A stretch of 64,000 bases of DNA from Salvia splendens (taxonomy: Eukaryota > Streptophyta > Magnoliopsida > Lamiales > Lamiaceae): the NCBI RefSeq assembly GCF_004379255.2, contig NC_056048.1, forward strand, positions 16,267,197 through 16,331,196. The letters run 5' to 3'. Made by a program: the position numbers and the translations under genes. The notes under the pieces were generated by a model. The model had not been told where the DNA came from, searched no databases, and saw nothing but the letters and a program-made list of their open reading frames with translations. Positions 1-11,633 of this stretch are shown here, piece after piece; the stretch's first letter is position 1; each line of letters begins with the position of its first letter.

Positions 1-394
1 CCACCAAAAGATTCTAACTTATTGTGTATCAACCAGACTTACTTGACTTTCAAGCTATTTAACAAGTAAGCTATTAAAATCTTGATAGTCACTTGAGTTA
101 GACAAAATCAGTTTGAACAATTACTAAGTACTTTCTTGGCTTTATGATTAAGTACCATAAATACTTTATCATTCATTGTTTAAGAAGTTGAACTGTGGTG
201 TTAAACTCAATCTTTTTGCAATTATATTGTTTAGATACTATGATGTATAATTTGTTTTTCTATGGTACTATGATAGATATTCGATCCACATTTCTCAATA
301 ATGCATGCATTATCAAATGACATCGAACATCATTTCATCACTAAACTGTACCAATAAAACAAAGTCTTATACATCAAAACAAAACAATAAAGTG

Positions 395-460
395 AGCATA
401 AAAAATAGCTCCCACTGCAACAACTGCCCAACTGGATCTAGATCTCTCTTTTAGAAATTG
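395..460 (-). pseudogene. Copia A protease-region scrap
   Basis: The stretch containing ctcccactgcaac and cccaactgga corresponds to positions 10195-10260 of Copia B, just after the aspartic protease motif, but lacks about 20 bases present there. No open frame survives. The call rests on nucleotide similarity seen by eye. Confidence 0.35.
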
Positions 461-563
461 CATTGTTATCTAAGTCATTGTCCTTCTGTAGAAGAGGTCA
501 ATCCGACTCACAATGCATCTTCTCTTTTGCCTTTTCACCCAATTTTTCGTGCCTTTATAGCTT

Positions 564-899
564 TCATTGATGACAATTCAGCTCTTCCCTCTTTCCATTA
601 CTAGTCTTCTGTTCGATTGAACTAAGACATAGGAAAGATGCAGCCTTGATGAATTCGTCAGCTATCATGTTATCTTCCTCCAAAAGTAATAAAGTGAATA
701 CAATGCTGAAGGTTTCCAACTTTTCAGTAACAACCTTCTTGTACTCACTTCCTATTACATTTGGTGATGAACTGAGTGTAGAAACTATTTGAATAACTGA
801 ATCAGAAGATTCCTCAAAACATTCTATCTCTTGTGGATATTCCAATAGAATCTGGACATCGTCCTTATTGGATATTCCTGTTTCATCAATATAAACCAA
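564..899 (-). CDS. Unrecognised 111-residue open frame inside Copia A
   Basis: It lies between the gag start and the protease scrap of Copia A, where the rest of gag and the zinc knuckle would be expected. The translation is acidic and serine-rich, with no zinc knuckle, protease motif or other domain I recognise. It does not align by eye with the gag of Copia B. It may be diverged gag sequence or a chance frame in AT-rich DNA. No function is assigned. Confidence 0.15.
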   Translation of the reverse strand: MVYIDETGISNKDDVQILLEYPQEIECFEESSDSVIQIVSTLSSSPNVIGSEYKKVVTEKLETFSIVFTLLLLEEDNMIADEFIKAASFLCLSSIEQKTSNGKREELNCHQ

Positions 900-1003
900 G
901 ACGTGTCTTGCTACTTAAAAGAAAGTAGTTTGACCTTCTATCTCAAAGAACTTGTCAGGCACATGCATTAAATGCATTCTTAAACTTTCTTTATAGAATT
1001 TTG

Positions 1004-1135
1004 TCAAAGAAATAGAGGACATGAATTGGTGAATACAAACTTTAAGTTTTCAGCAATGAGAATCTTATCCATTTTATATTTCCAGTCTACATAATTTTGG
1101 CCTTCGAGTTTGATTTCTTTAAGGTTCGCAGACAT
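1004..1135 (-). pseudogene. Copia A gag, N-terminal remnant
   Basis: From an ATG at 1133-1135 the minus strand encodes 43 residues before an in-frame TGA. The segment KLEGQNYVDWKYKMDKIL is the typical Copia gag N-terminus and matches KLEGQNYIEWKQNLDIVL in Copia B (start at 11190). Everything downstream is out of frame or stopped. Gag would have formed the cytoplasmic particle of the element; this copy cannot. Confidence 0.7.
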
Positions 1136-1239
1136 TATTAAGAATTTTGGCTGAGAAGAAATAAAACTATTTATCACATACTATGCTTGATACATAATTG
1201 CAATCAACCACAAAACAATGTATGTATCTCGCAACTGTC

Positions 1240-1680
1240 AAAACCAAAATAAGTACGCCTCTAGGGAGGTCATACAAATTCGGATTCCAACAATTTCCTG
1301 GTCACAATACCAACGAATAGTCCAGAGACCACTAAGGTGGCATGGCCGCCAAATATTGCCTAAGCTTTAACCATAAATATTAGCATCTAGGAATTTCGTT
1401 TCTGTTTTGATACTCCTTCTAGGGAAGGTCGCACGCCACTAACAAAATTCCATAACTATCTTATAAATATGTTTAAACATATGAACTTGCAATTTCGTAG
1501 GATTATGGCTCCCACTAGGGTGGGTCGCGATAATATTAGAAACATGCTTCCAGATTAAACAATTTACCATTAAGAAGTCTAATCTTATGAACTTGCTATT
1601 TCGTAGGATTATTGCTCCCACTAAGGTGGGTCGCGATAATATAAGAAATTGCTTCATATATAGACCAATTTATGGAGACC
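1240..1680 (-). repeat. Copia A leader with a direct repeat of about 100 bp
   Basis: A block with cgtaggattat, ctcccacta and gggtgggtcgcgataatat occurs twice (about 1490-1545 and 1590-1650). The same paired block flanks the gypsy insertion in Copia B (11539-11600 and 34321-34378). The upstream part (1255-1365) matches 11330-11420. It is untranslated leader conserved between the two Copia elements. Confidence 0.6.
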
Positions 1681-1699
1681 ATATACAACGCACTGTTGT

Positions 1700-3190
1700 A
1701 ATTATCGCTTAGTCATTTTAAACATGGTTTTTGCATAATCATCACATAAGTAGCTAAGACAGATAATCCACTTAGAACAGATTAACACCAAATAAATAGA
1801 TAAATCTATTTAATAATATGATAATTAATCTCACTGGATAATTATTGAAATTATTTAATAAATCTAGGGAGATTTAATTAAATAATTAATTCCTTATCTT
1901 ATCCAAAATAGGAATTTCGGATTTGATACGATTTATTTGGATAATGTCTATCCAAACTAATTTAGGATTTATCTAGATAGAATTGAATCTATCTAAATAC
2001 TCTTAGGATTATTCTAGATTTTACATGGATAAAATCAAATCCTAAAATTCAAGATAAAACTGACCTTGGATTATCATTATCTAAATCTTACCAGGATATT
2101 TCAGGATAAAAACAAATTTCTCCAAATCCATGAGACGAAGATAAAATCCAATCATTCCAAGATTTAAAGAATCTTAGATTATTTAGAATAAGAAACTAGA
2201 ATATATCATATCTATTAGGATTTATTCTAGATAAAATTAAGTTTATCAAAATCCAATTAGATTGGGATTATCTTGTATTATCTTTATCCAAATTTATCTA
2301 GGATATTTTCTAATTAGAAAAAAATCTATTTATATCCATAAAATTAGGATAAACTAGAATTAATATTAATTAATTCAACTAGGATTTAACTAGATAAAAC
2401 TAAATCTATCTTAAATTCAAAAGATAATTACAATACTGGATTAACAATTATCTAAATCTTCTAAGATATAGTCTAGATAGATATAAATCTATCAATATCT
2501 ATAAGATAGAGATACATTTAATTATCTAAATCTACTAGGATATTTTCTAAATAGAATTAATTCTATAAATATCCACAAGATAAAGATAAACATGGATTTT
2601 AATTATCCAAATATACTAAGATATATTCTGGATAGATATAGATCTACCAATATCTACAAGATATGGATAAACATAATTAAAATTTATCTTAGTCTATCTA
2701 AGATTTATCCACATAGAATTAAATCTATATAAATTCATAAGACAATAAAATTAATTATTACCAAATTTATCTAGGATTTATCTAGATATAATTAAATATA
2801 TCTAAATCCATATAATAAGGATAAAATCCAAACATAATTAACTATTTATCTAGTCTATCCAGGATTTATTCACATAGAATTAAATCTATATAAATCCATA
2901 AGAAAAAATAAAATAAATTATTATTATCCTAATTTATGTAGGATTTATCTAGATAGAATTTAGTCTATCCAAATCCATAAAATAAGGATAAAAATTTAAT
3001 TAATCCATAATTTAATTAAAAAATTAAATTTTAGATAATCCAATTAAATTGATATATTCAAAACTTATTCTAAATTATATCTTGAAATATATTAAAAACT
3101 AATTTCTAGGATTATGAAAACCCTTACTAATTTTGAATATTTTCTCCAAATTAGTTCCTAAGGTTGAGGAAACCCTAACTAATTTGAAAA
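1700..3190. repeat. AT-rich degenerate repeats in the Copia A leader
   Basis: Long AT-rich tract with many diverged copies of words such as tctagatagaattaaatcta and atccataagata at irregular spacing. No coding capacity is seen. It forms the middle of the leader between gag and the primer binding site; Copia B has shorter AT-rich sequence at the same place (34380-35070). Confidence 0.5.
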
Positions 3191-3560
3191 ATTTTCAACG
3201 CAGCCCCACGAGCTTGGGAACCGCCGCCGGGCTCCCACTCAGATCGCCCTTTTGAGCCACTGATCAGACCGCCTGGGAAGTCTCTTGGGCTGCTCTCGGC
3301 TGAAACGAAACTGTCCAACCTGAACCCAAACTACCCTAGTACGGAGGTTGCCCAATTCATGGCTGCTGCTGCAGCTGCTTCACCACAGCCAATGTCCGTC
3401 ATGTCCCCGTAGCCGCCGGCGCTGCACACGCGCAGATCGCCGTCCTTAGCCACATCATGTTGAACTGCTTTTGCTGTCTGGCCGCTGCCTTGCGTCTCTG
3501 AACTGCTGCCCGATTGTTAATTCAAGCAGTCGAAGTTGTTCTCTCAATTCTCTTTCAGCG
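3190..3560. other. GC-richer island in the Copia A leader
   Basis: Sequence composition changes abruptly from very AT-rich to GC-rich (gccgccgggctcccactc and similar) and back. Copia B has a GC-rich island at the matching place (35091-35765), though the two are not obviously alike base for base. No open frame is recognisable. Beyond it, 3560-3967 is ordinary AT-rich leader. Confidence 0.4.
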
Positions 3561-3967
3561 AACTCGCATTGTGACTGATTCTTGATGTCACAAGCGCGAC
3601 AATTTGATTCGAACAAATAATATGCACGACAACAATTAAAACAAATTACAAGAAGTTATCTAGTAATTATTCATGCATTCATTATTTGGGAATCAAAATT
3701 CTCGCAAACAACATGTAATCATTATATCATGACTACATACATTGAATATTGTATCCAATATTCACGCCAAGTTATCAAAATTTGGGAAAAGGTCAAAAAC
3801 CCTAGCTTGGCAAATCGGCGTGAGTTGCTGCCGCTCAAACTCTTCTTCGTGTTCTTTGCATTTATCACTATTGAAACGATACAAATAACAACACGAAATG
3901 AAGAAACTCATGCGTTCAAGCAATTTACATAACATGAAATTAATCCACATAATCAGAGCCAAAAATT

Positions 3968-3980
3968 GGCTCTGATACCA
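3968..3980 (-). promoter_or_regulatory. Primer binding site of Copia A (initiator tRNA-Met)
   Basis: The minus strand reads TGGTATCAGAGCC two bases inside the end of the LTR, the standard plant Copia primer site complementary to the 3' end of initiator tRNA-Met. It fixes the element's orientation and the LTR boundary. Confidence 0.85.
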
Positions 3981-3982
3981 AT

Positions 3983-5419
3983 TGTTGGGGTTTGGAGCCC
4001 CTTGCACAGCGGAAGTTATGCATTCACAAACAAATCATAATTAAAGATCTATTTGACCGATTATGGGATCAATTAACTACATGTTAAACAAAGAATTGCA
4101 TCCAAGAACGCACATAATTCATGTAAAAGGAATTAAAACCTAAAACATGAATTTCTACGGTTTAGAATTACCGATCTGATTCTCCAAAGAATCGTCGATT
4201 GCTTGCACCTTCTCCACGTGATGTTCTTCGTACTCAACCACGAACCTTCTAATCTGTATCCCGAACTCAGATAATGACCTTTGGGTGGGCAAAGCTTGTC
4301 AGAATCGAAAAGGGCTTGATTAGAAAGAAGACAGAATATCAGTTTTGTCAAAAACTGATTTTTCGTCCACTCCCACAGGGGAGCACGAAAATTAACACTT
4401 AAATTGTTATTGAATCTCCTTTCTAATCTCCTTTTATATAGAGTTATGATTGGTCAGATTAGGGATCCATGGAGGTTGGACTTGGGCCAAACCTGTTGGA
4501 CTTTTACTAATTAAATTGAGCCCCAATTTAATACAAGTCCAATAGAATATTATTATCATCCACTATAGTATAATAATATTGACTGCCCGTCCAATCCCAA
4601 ATTACGAGTAATCCGGGCTTTACCTCTTTAACTTATTATTTCCCGTGTTTAAGATATAAATATCCAATAATTAATTTAAGTCTGCTATTTGACTTTAATT
4701 AATTAATATCTTTTTCCAAGAGTTGTCTAGTTCAAAATCTTTATTTATTATTCTGGAATAAATTCCAACCGGCCTGGTTTCTGAATAATAAAACCTTTTT
4801 CGATCACCTCTTGAGGATATTATCAAACTGGACAATACTAGCACCTCTAGACATTGATCACCACTACCCAAGATACCAGGATTCTTGGATTGCGAAAAAT
4901 TCGCACCATTTGGTAAATCAAAGTAGTGCATAATCAATATCGTATGCTCAATGTTATGTCAACAATGATTAAGAAATAACAATCACCGAGACCTTGTCTT
5001 TCAGTAAATAGCAAGAAAGACTTATCTCAACTGTTAGATCCTTCAGTGCTATACCACACCAGTGTCATTTATTTCCTAAGGTGAGGAAACATGCGAACTG
5101 ACACTGCAACCTTTCACGATAGGTAGCCAAAGCCTATCTGGGTTGTGAAATTCTATTTCTCTTCTACAAATGACCGACTGCGTCACCTTCTGTGAACGTC
5201 GTTCACGACCAGTCTACTATGCAGAGGAATTAGACTTATTTGCTTCTTATACATTTAAATGTTTGAGAAACATCTTATAAATGAATAAGCAAACACCAAT
5301 GCGATAAAATTAATTATTCTCGCCTTAGGTTAAAAGTGGATTGTAGAGTTTATTGTATACAAGCAATTCTATCCGTGCAACATGCTCGAAATATGCTTTT
5401 CAGTATACCAATCCTAACA
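3983..5419 (-). repeat. Copia A 5' LTR (1437 bp)
   Basis: It begins TGTTGGGG beside the primer binding site and ends CCTAACA, the usual TG...CA ends. Internal blocks (ctttcacgataggtag, gtgctataccacacca, agatcttcaa-like words) are shared with the Copia B LTRs, but divergence is clear. No target-site duplication can be checked because the other end is missing. Confidence 0.8.
4432..4443 (-). promoter_or_regulatory. Probable TATA box of the Copia A LTR
   Basis: The minus strand reads CTCTATATAAAA within the LTR, a good plant TATA match. The Copia B LTRs have a weaker TATA-like stretch at the equivalent place (near 6141-6152 and 36407-36418). Confidence 0.45.
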
Positions 5420-5689
5420 ACCGGTTGAGCGAGTTAGTAAATCAGACTAATCAAGTCAGAAATCAAGTAAAAAAAATAATTATATATCGAGAAAAGTTGA
5501 GAAAAAAGAGGGCAGGAAAAAGTTGTAACCTGACCCGGTAAGTCGAAAGTTAGAAAATAAAAAGTCGCCACTTGACCAAGTGAGGTATCTAGTGGCAAAA
5601 TAAAAAGTTCAAATCTTTGGTCTCTTGACTCATTTGTTTTTGTTTTTACAGTTTATATTTTAAACTTAGAACCCCTAGGGCACTACCCT
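5420..5689. other. Left remnant of the element that Copia B inserted into
   Basis: No gene is seen. The last bases (ccctagggcactaccct, then GATAC) continue smoothly into the sequence right of Copia B (GATAC then accactaccttt at 37378), so this is probably the left part of the plus-strand Athila/Tat-like element whose 3' end and LTR lie at 37383-38640. Confidence 0.45.
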
Positions 5690-5694
5690 GATAC
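5690..5694. repeat. Target-site duplication GATAC, left copy
   Basis: GATAC directly precedes the Copia B LTR start TGAAGGGG; the identical GATAC follows the other LTR at 37378-37382. This pairs two LTRs more than 30 kb apart as one insertion. Confidence 0.9.
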
Positions 5695-7161
5695 TGAAGG
5701 GGTTGGCAGCGGAAGCGTGCAACATTTAATGATCACATAAATTTGATCTATTTAGCAGATTATTTAGACAAATTCTATTCGCGTAATTATCACATGTATC
5801 ATGCTCATAACTTGAATTAAAACATGCTTTAGCATATAAAATCCCTAAAACATGCTTACTACAGAATTAGCCAATTTACCTCGTTGATTCAATCAAGAAT
5901 CGATGATGGCTTGCTCCGTCTCCACGTGAAGATCTTCAATACTCGACCTTGGATCTTCTGACTGGTGTCCCGGACTATATGCTGATATTTGTGTGGGCAA
6001 ATCTCACCAACGTACTAGGACTTGAATAATGAAGACAGAACTTAGCTCACGGAGGAGGCAAAATTTCGAGCTCTCTCTTTCTTAGAGGGGGACGAAAATT
6101 GGATAGAGTAATAATGTGTATTTTCTGTCTCCTTTATTCTCTTATTTATATTAAGTCACATATTGGGCCCAGTCAGGGATCTAAGAAAGAATTTGGAACA
6201 GGCCTCACCCAATTAGCTTTTTACCAATTAAATTGAACCCACAATTTAATATAAGCTTATATTGGAATATTACAAGCAGCCACTACAGAAGTAATATTGC
6301 ACTGCCTTCCAAATCCAAAATTACAAGTATTCCGAGTTTCCTTTAATTGCATTTAATTTATTTCCCGCGCTTAAGATAGAAACATCCATTAATTAATTAT
6401 TGTCTGCTATGGACTTAATTAATTAACATATTTTAATCTCCAAGAGTGGACTTAGCAAGAAACTCTTATTTATTATTCATGGAGTAATTAAACTCCAACT
6501 AGCTAGGTTCCGAATAATAAAACCTTGTTTCGATCTCCTCTTGTGGATGTTATCAAACGAGACTCCCCTCGCGCACGATTCAACGTAATAGCAATCCTAG
6601 CACCGCTAGATAATGATCGCCACTACCCAATATACCTGGATCGTTGGGTGACGAAAAATCCGCACCTTTGGTAAGTCAAAGTAGTAGATACTCAATATCG
6701 TATGCTCAATGCTAACGTACATTGATTAAGAAATTAATTATCAAGACCTCGTCTTTCAGTAGAAAGCATAAAGACTCGTCTTCCTGTTAGATCCATTCAG
6801 TGCTATACCACACCAACGTCATCTTATTTCAATAAAGCTTAGAAATAATCAGACTGGCATTGCAACCTTTCACGATAGGTAGTCTAGGCCTATCTAGGTT
6901 GTGAAATTCTTATTTTTCTTTGTTTAGAACTGACCGTGTTACCTTAAATTGGACGACGCCCACAACGGGTCTACTAAAACAAAGACTTAGACTTTGTTAC
7001 ATTTGCTTATACATTTAATTATGCAATAAACAACCATTAAATGTAAAACATAACAACATTATGACAAAAAATACTCTGTTGCATTTATTGGAAAATAACA
7101 ATTAGAGTTTTACAGTATCCAATCACTCGAAAGGTGATTTCTAGTATACAAAACCCTAACA
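5695..7161 (-). repeat. Copia B 3' LTR (1467 bp)
   Basis: TGAAGGGG...CCTAACA, with few differences from the partner at 35961-37377. The partner lacks about 45 bp present here (around 6535-6580), which accounts for most of the length difference. Confidence 0.92.
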
Positions 7162-7171
7162 ATCTCCCACT
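7162..7171 (-). promoter_or_regulatory. Polypurine tract of Copia B
   Basis: The minus strand reads AGTGGGAGAT directly before the 3' LTR, the expected plus-strand DNA priming site. A second similar tract (AAGTGGGAGA) lies about 65 bp upstream, near 7226-7235. Confidence 0.75.
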
Positions 7172-7233
7172 TATACTCAAAACAGCTTTCGAGTATACAA
7201 AATGGTAGTGCACACGTCTAAAATTTCTCCCAC

Positions 7234-8789
7234 TTATACTGAAAGCGAGTTGAGGTCTTGAATGAGTCGAACGCCCATCCCTTCAACTTGGGACTCGAAC
7301 GGTTTCACCGCCAAAGCCTTTGTAAAAGGATCTGCCAGGTTGTTCTCTGACGCAATCTTGACCACTTATATGTCTCCTCTCTGCACTATATCCCTGATGA
7401 TATGATACTTCCGCTCTATGTGTTTGCTCGCTTTGTGAGCTCTTGGTTCTTTCGAGTTTGCCACAGCACCAGAATGGTCACAATAAATGGTGATGCTCTT
7501 GGGCAGATTCAAAACCACACCTAAATCCATAAGGAAGTTCTTGAACCATACAGCCTCTTTTGCAGCCTCCGAAGCGGCCACATAGTCGGCTTCCATGGTC
7601 GAGTCCGCGATGCATTTCTGCTTCACACTCTTCCAAATTACGGCTCCACCTCCTAAGGTGAACACATATCCTGAAGTAGATTTTCTTGAGTCCTGATCAG
7701 CTTGAAAGTCTGAGTCAGTATATCCCAAAGGACAAAGCTCGACTGCATTGTAAACTAGAGCATAGTCCTTAGTCCGTTTAAGGTACTTGAGTATGTTCTT
7801 TACGGCAGTCCAATGTCCTTGGCCTGGATTCGACTGATATCTTGCCACCATGCCAACAACAAAGCAAATATCAGGTCTAGTACAAAGCATAGCATACATG
7901 AGACTTCCAACTGCCGATGCGTATGGAATCCTTCTCATTGCTTGAATCTCAGACGGCGTTTTAGGGCACATCTTTTGAGATATATGGATGTCGTGTCTAA
8001 AAGGTAAGAAACCTTTCTTGGCGTCCTGCATGCTAAAACGACTAAGTACTGTGTTGATGTAAGGTTCTTGAGATAAGCCGACATCTTCTTTTCTCGATTC
8101 CGAAGAACCTTGATCCCGAGGATGTGTCCCGCGTCTCCTATATCCTTCATCTCGAACTGGTTCGACAACCATTTTCGTACTGATGACAACATCTTTATAT
8201 TGTTTCCAATTAGAAGAATGTCATCTACATATAAAACCAAAAACACCACATTCCCCTTATCAACTTTCTTATACACGCAGCTTTCACTTGGGCACTTTTC
8301 GAATCCAAACATGCGAACAGTTTGATCGAAACATTGGTTCCACGATCTTGATGCTTGCTTGAGGCCATAAATGGCCTTCTTAAGCTTCCAAACCATGTGT
8401 TCTTTGCCCTTTATGGCATATCCTTCTGGTTGTTCCATGTAGATGGTCTCCTCAAGACCGCCGTTTAGAAACGCAGTCTTAACGTCCATCTGCCATACAT
8501 CTCAATCCATATAAGCTGCAATAGACAATAGTATCCGGATCGATTTGAGCATGGCCACTGGGGAGAAGGTCTCGTCATAATCGACGCCTTCCTTTTGGGT
8601 ATACCCCTTGGCCACTAGTCTTGCCTTAAAGACTTTAACTCGTCCATCGGGTCCACGTTTACGCTTATATATCCACTTGCTCCCAATGGCAGTATAGCCT
8701 TCGGGTAGGACGGATAAATCATAGACGTCTTTGTCTATCATAGATTGTAGTTCCGAATCCATTGCTTTCACCCATTCGCAATGATCGAC
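7234..8789 (-). pseudogene. Copia B reverse transcriptase and RNase H (disrupted)
   Basis: Recognisable Copia RT: the start (SKWIYKRKRGPDG), MDVKTAFLNG, the catalytic LYVDDILLIGN, then RNase H with GYTDSDFQAD, ADSTMEADY and the CDHSGA region. It would copy element RNA into cDNA in the cytoplasmic particle. Defects: TGA before MDVKTAFLNG (about 8500), a frameshift near 8080 in RT, and TAA at 7363-7365, after which the frame still reads ENNLADPFTKAL up to a stop at 7234-7236, the likely original end. Confidence 0.9.
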
Positions 8790-9773
8790 ATCTGCCTGCG
8801 CCTTCGCAAAGTTCCAGGGATCTAATACATTGTTGTCCGAGGAGTGATCCATAGATTCTCCCAAACCAATGTATCTGTCGGGCTCATGCGAGACCCTCCC
8901 ACTGCGGCGCGGCACTACAATATTTTGAGTAGAAGTTGAAGTTTCGGGAATAGTTTGTACACTTGGTACTTGTTTTTGGTTAATGGAACTTGTGACAGAA
9001 GTTAGCTCATCAAGAGCCACTTCACTGCTGGGTTTATGATTCATTACATAGTCTTCCTCTAAGAATGTCGCATAAGTACTCACAATGACTTTCTTGTCTC
9101 GGAGACTAAAGAATTCATAACCTTTCGTCCCTTTAGGGTATCCTATAAACAAACATACCTCTATCCTTGATCCTAGCTTAGTTGGATCATTTTCCAATAC
9201 ATGAGCCGGGCAACCCCAAATCTTGAGATGTGCTAGATTTGGCTTGCGCCCAGTCCACAACTCATAAGGAGTAGTAGGTACGGATTTTGATGGTAAATTG
9301 TCTAAAATATGGGTTGCAGAAAGCAAGGCATGTCCCTAAAACGAAATAGGCAGACGTGCATAACTCATCATCGATCGAACCATATTTAACAAGGTCATGT
9401 TCCTTCTTTCAGCCACGCCGTTCTGCTGGGGCGTGCCCGGGGCAGTCAGTTGGGATTCAATACCCGACTCCGATAAGTAGTCCAAAAATTCGGCACTGAG
9501 GTATTCGCCTCCACGATCAGATCGTAGGCTTTTGATATTCTTTCCATGATACTTCTCCACAAGAATCTTAAAGTCTTTAAACTTGTCAAAAGACTGTGAC
9601 TTGTGACGCATCAAATAGACATATCCAATTTTCGAGAAGTCATCAATAAATATGATGAAGTATCGAAAACCACCTCTTGCCTCCGTAGACATTGGTCCAC
9701 ATACATCGGAATGAACAAGCTCAAGTACTTCCTTGGCACTATTACCCTTAATCTTAAAAGGCCCCTTGGTCAT
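8790..9773 (-). pseudogene. Copia B integrase (disrupted)
   Basis: Contains the DDE core: HSDVCGPM, the DRGGEY motif with the second aspartate, and TPQQNGVAERRNMT with the catalytic glutamate; then the Copia-specific extension GYPKGTKGYEFF. The enzyme would insert cDNA into chromosomes. A TAG at about 9333 replaces the usual tryptophan after LPISF, which fits a G-to-A change. A frameshift near 9780 separates it from the upstream protease frame. Confidence 0.9.
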
Positions 9774-9781
9774 CTTACCTT

Positions 9782-10603
9782 CTAAGCATGGCTCACACTT
9801 ATGAAAAGGTTGCTCTTTAGACCTTTAATAAGATCTTGTTGAACAAGAGAATGAATCCTCCTTTCATTTGCATGACCAAGTCTAAGGTGCCATAAGTACG
9901 TTTCGTTCATTGAACTTGAAGGTTCCTTTCGTTTCTTTGAAATTTTTGATGTTGTATTGAGTTCTGATTTGCGATTATTAAATTGTGTAGAAGTGATTGT
10001 GTACAGATTGTTTTCCATGATACCACGACAGATATAAGAACCATCTTTCTTAATAACGCAGTTGTCATTAAAAGAAATCGAATATCCATCAAAAACCAAT
10101 TTAGAAACTGAAATTAAATTTCTTCTAAAAGAAGGTATCAACAAAACATTCTTCAAAATAAAAAATCTATCACTACTAAAACGCAAATAAATGTCTCCCA
10201 CTGCAACGGCCGTCACTTTGGTAGCGTCGCCCAGCTGGACTTCGATCTCACGATCATGTAGCTTTCTTGTCACCTGCATTAAGTCAGGATCAAAACAAAT
10301 ATGATCAGTGGCTCCTGTGTCAATAACCCAAGTGCAAGTAGATGTCAAAGTCAAACATGACTCAACTACTAAAGCTTGGTGCATACCTGTAGCCTTGCTC
10401 CTTTTAGGACAGTCTGGCTTCCAATGCCCCTTTTCTCCACACTTGAAACACTTCCCCGAGGGCTTCTTATTTGCCCTTTTCTTCTTCTTTCCCTTAGCCA
10501 CTTTGCCCGATTCTGAGTTCGGTGCCTTCCTTTTTCCTTTGCTAGGCTTGAAGCCAGTGGAACGCGGTGCCGAAGTCATCATGGAAGCCTTAGCCTGGAC
10601 CAT
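9782..10603 (-). pseudogene. Copia B zinc knuckle, protease and pre-integrase region
   Basis: The frame holds a basic, lysine-rich stretch, a CCHC zinc knuckle (CFKCGEKGHWKPDC), the aspartic protease site WVIDTGATDHI, and the GAG-pre-integrase motif (YLWHLRLGHANERRI). It overlaps the gag frame (from 11190) in another phase, so an indel near 10600 breaks gag from this part. At its left end, the zinc-site residues HKCEPCLEGK are read in a different frame, which marks a second indel near 9830. Confidence 0.88.
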
Positions 10604-11190
10604 AAGTCCTCTGCTGACTGAAGTTCAGTCAATAGTTCTGCCAATGTGTAATTCCTTTGGTTCATCTCAAAATTGAGCTTGAACTGCTGGAAGCTAGGGG
10701 GAAGACTTTGAAGGATGATTGTTACCTGGGACTCGGGATCGATCGTCCCTCCCAACACCTCAATCTGGTTGAGGTGGCCCATCATCTCGAGGACATGGTC
10801 CCTCACAGACGAGCCTTCCTTCATTGTCTTCGACATAATACTCCGAAAGGCTTGGGACTTATCCGTTCGATTCTGAGTACCAAAAAGATTCTTGAGATTC
10901 TGCATAATTGCAGTGGCAGTTTCCATGGCAGAATGCTGATGCTTGAGTACTGAAGACATAGATGCCAACATGTAGCACTTAGCCATCTCATTCGCCTTAT
11001 GCCACTTTCTATGTGCATCTCTGAGTCCTACCGCAGCGTTAGCCGCCGGTACTAGAGGTCGCGGGGTTGTGAGCACAAAGTTGTACTCTTCAGCTGTAAG
11101 AACGATGTCCAAATTTTGTTTCCATTCTATGTAATTTTGGCCCTCGAGTTTGTTTTCTTTGAGAATTGCAGAAAGAGGATTGAACGACAT
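10579..11190 (-). pseudogene. Copia B gag
   Basis: The frame starts MSFNPLSAILKENKLEGQNY and includes the UBN2-type Copia gag core (AMETATAIMQNLKNLFG, VRDHVLEMMGHLNQIEVLG, YTLAELLTELQSAED). Gag makes the particle that packages element RNA. The start is the ATG at 11188-11190, which aligns with the Copia A start. The frame runs off into wrong-phase residues (LWSRLRLP) before the zinc knuckle. Confidence 0.88.
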
Positions 11191-11633
11191 TGTGACGATT
11201 TGAATTGCACTGCAAAACAGAATATTTTACTATTTGTCATAAACTTATGTAAGAAATTTGATTAGATTAACCATAAAACTTTTTAAAATCTTACAACTGT
11301 AAAATTAAAATTTTGTACCCTCCAGAGGAAGTCAATACGCATTAAAATCTTACAATATTACTGGTCACAACACCGACGAATAGTCAAGAGACCACAGAGT
11401 GGCATGGCCGCCTAATGTTGCCTAAGCAAGACCACCGATTTAGCATTACAGAATCTCATTTCTACAACACACTCCCATAATAATGCTTATGTGCTGCTAA
11501 CAAGATCAAGCTATCTCATAAATCCTGTGTGAACTTCTGAATCTCGTAGTTTCTTAGGATTATTGTCCCCACAGAGTAGGTGGCGATAATATTGGAAACC
11601 ACATTCTAGTTCATACCATTTATATTTGAGAAG
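11191..11633 (-). other. Copia B leader, part nearest gag
   Basis: Non-coding leader, similar to 1140-1640 of Copia A. It is cut at 11633 by the gypsy insertion; the rest resumes at 34312. Confidence 0.7.
11629..11633. repeat. Target-site duplication AGAAG of the gypsy element (both sides)
   Basis: AGAAG precedes the LTR start TGTCACGACC here, and AGAAG follows the other LTR at 34307-34311. This shows a single insertion into the Copia B leader. Confidence 0.9.

Larger units (their letters stand above)
1..5419 (-). mobile_element. Copia A: 5' part of a decayed Ty1/copia element
   Basis: Read on the minus strand, the order is 5' LTR (3983-5419), a primer binding site (3968-3980), a leader of about 2.8 kb, the first codons of gag (from 1135) and a scrap resembling the protease region near 395-460. 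Leader, gag start and protease scrap all resemble the better preserved Copia B further right, so the two are sister elements. No integrase, reverse transcriptase or second LTR lies in the window; the element continues past the left edge or was deleted. Between gag and the protease scrap it is shorter than Copia B. Confidence 0.75.

Noticed and set aside
10308..10953. Plus-strand frames of 122 and 98 residues over Copia B gag
   Set aside because: They are antisense shadows of the gag and zinc-knuckle region, which explains their length.
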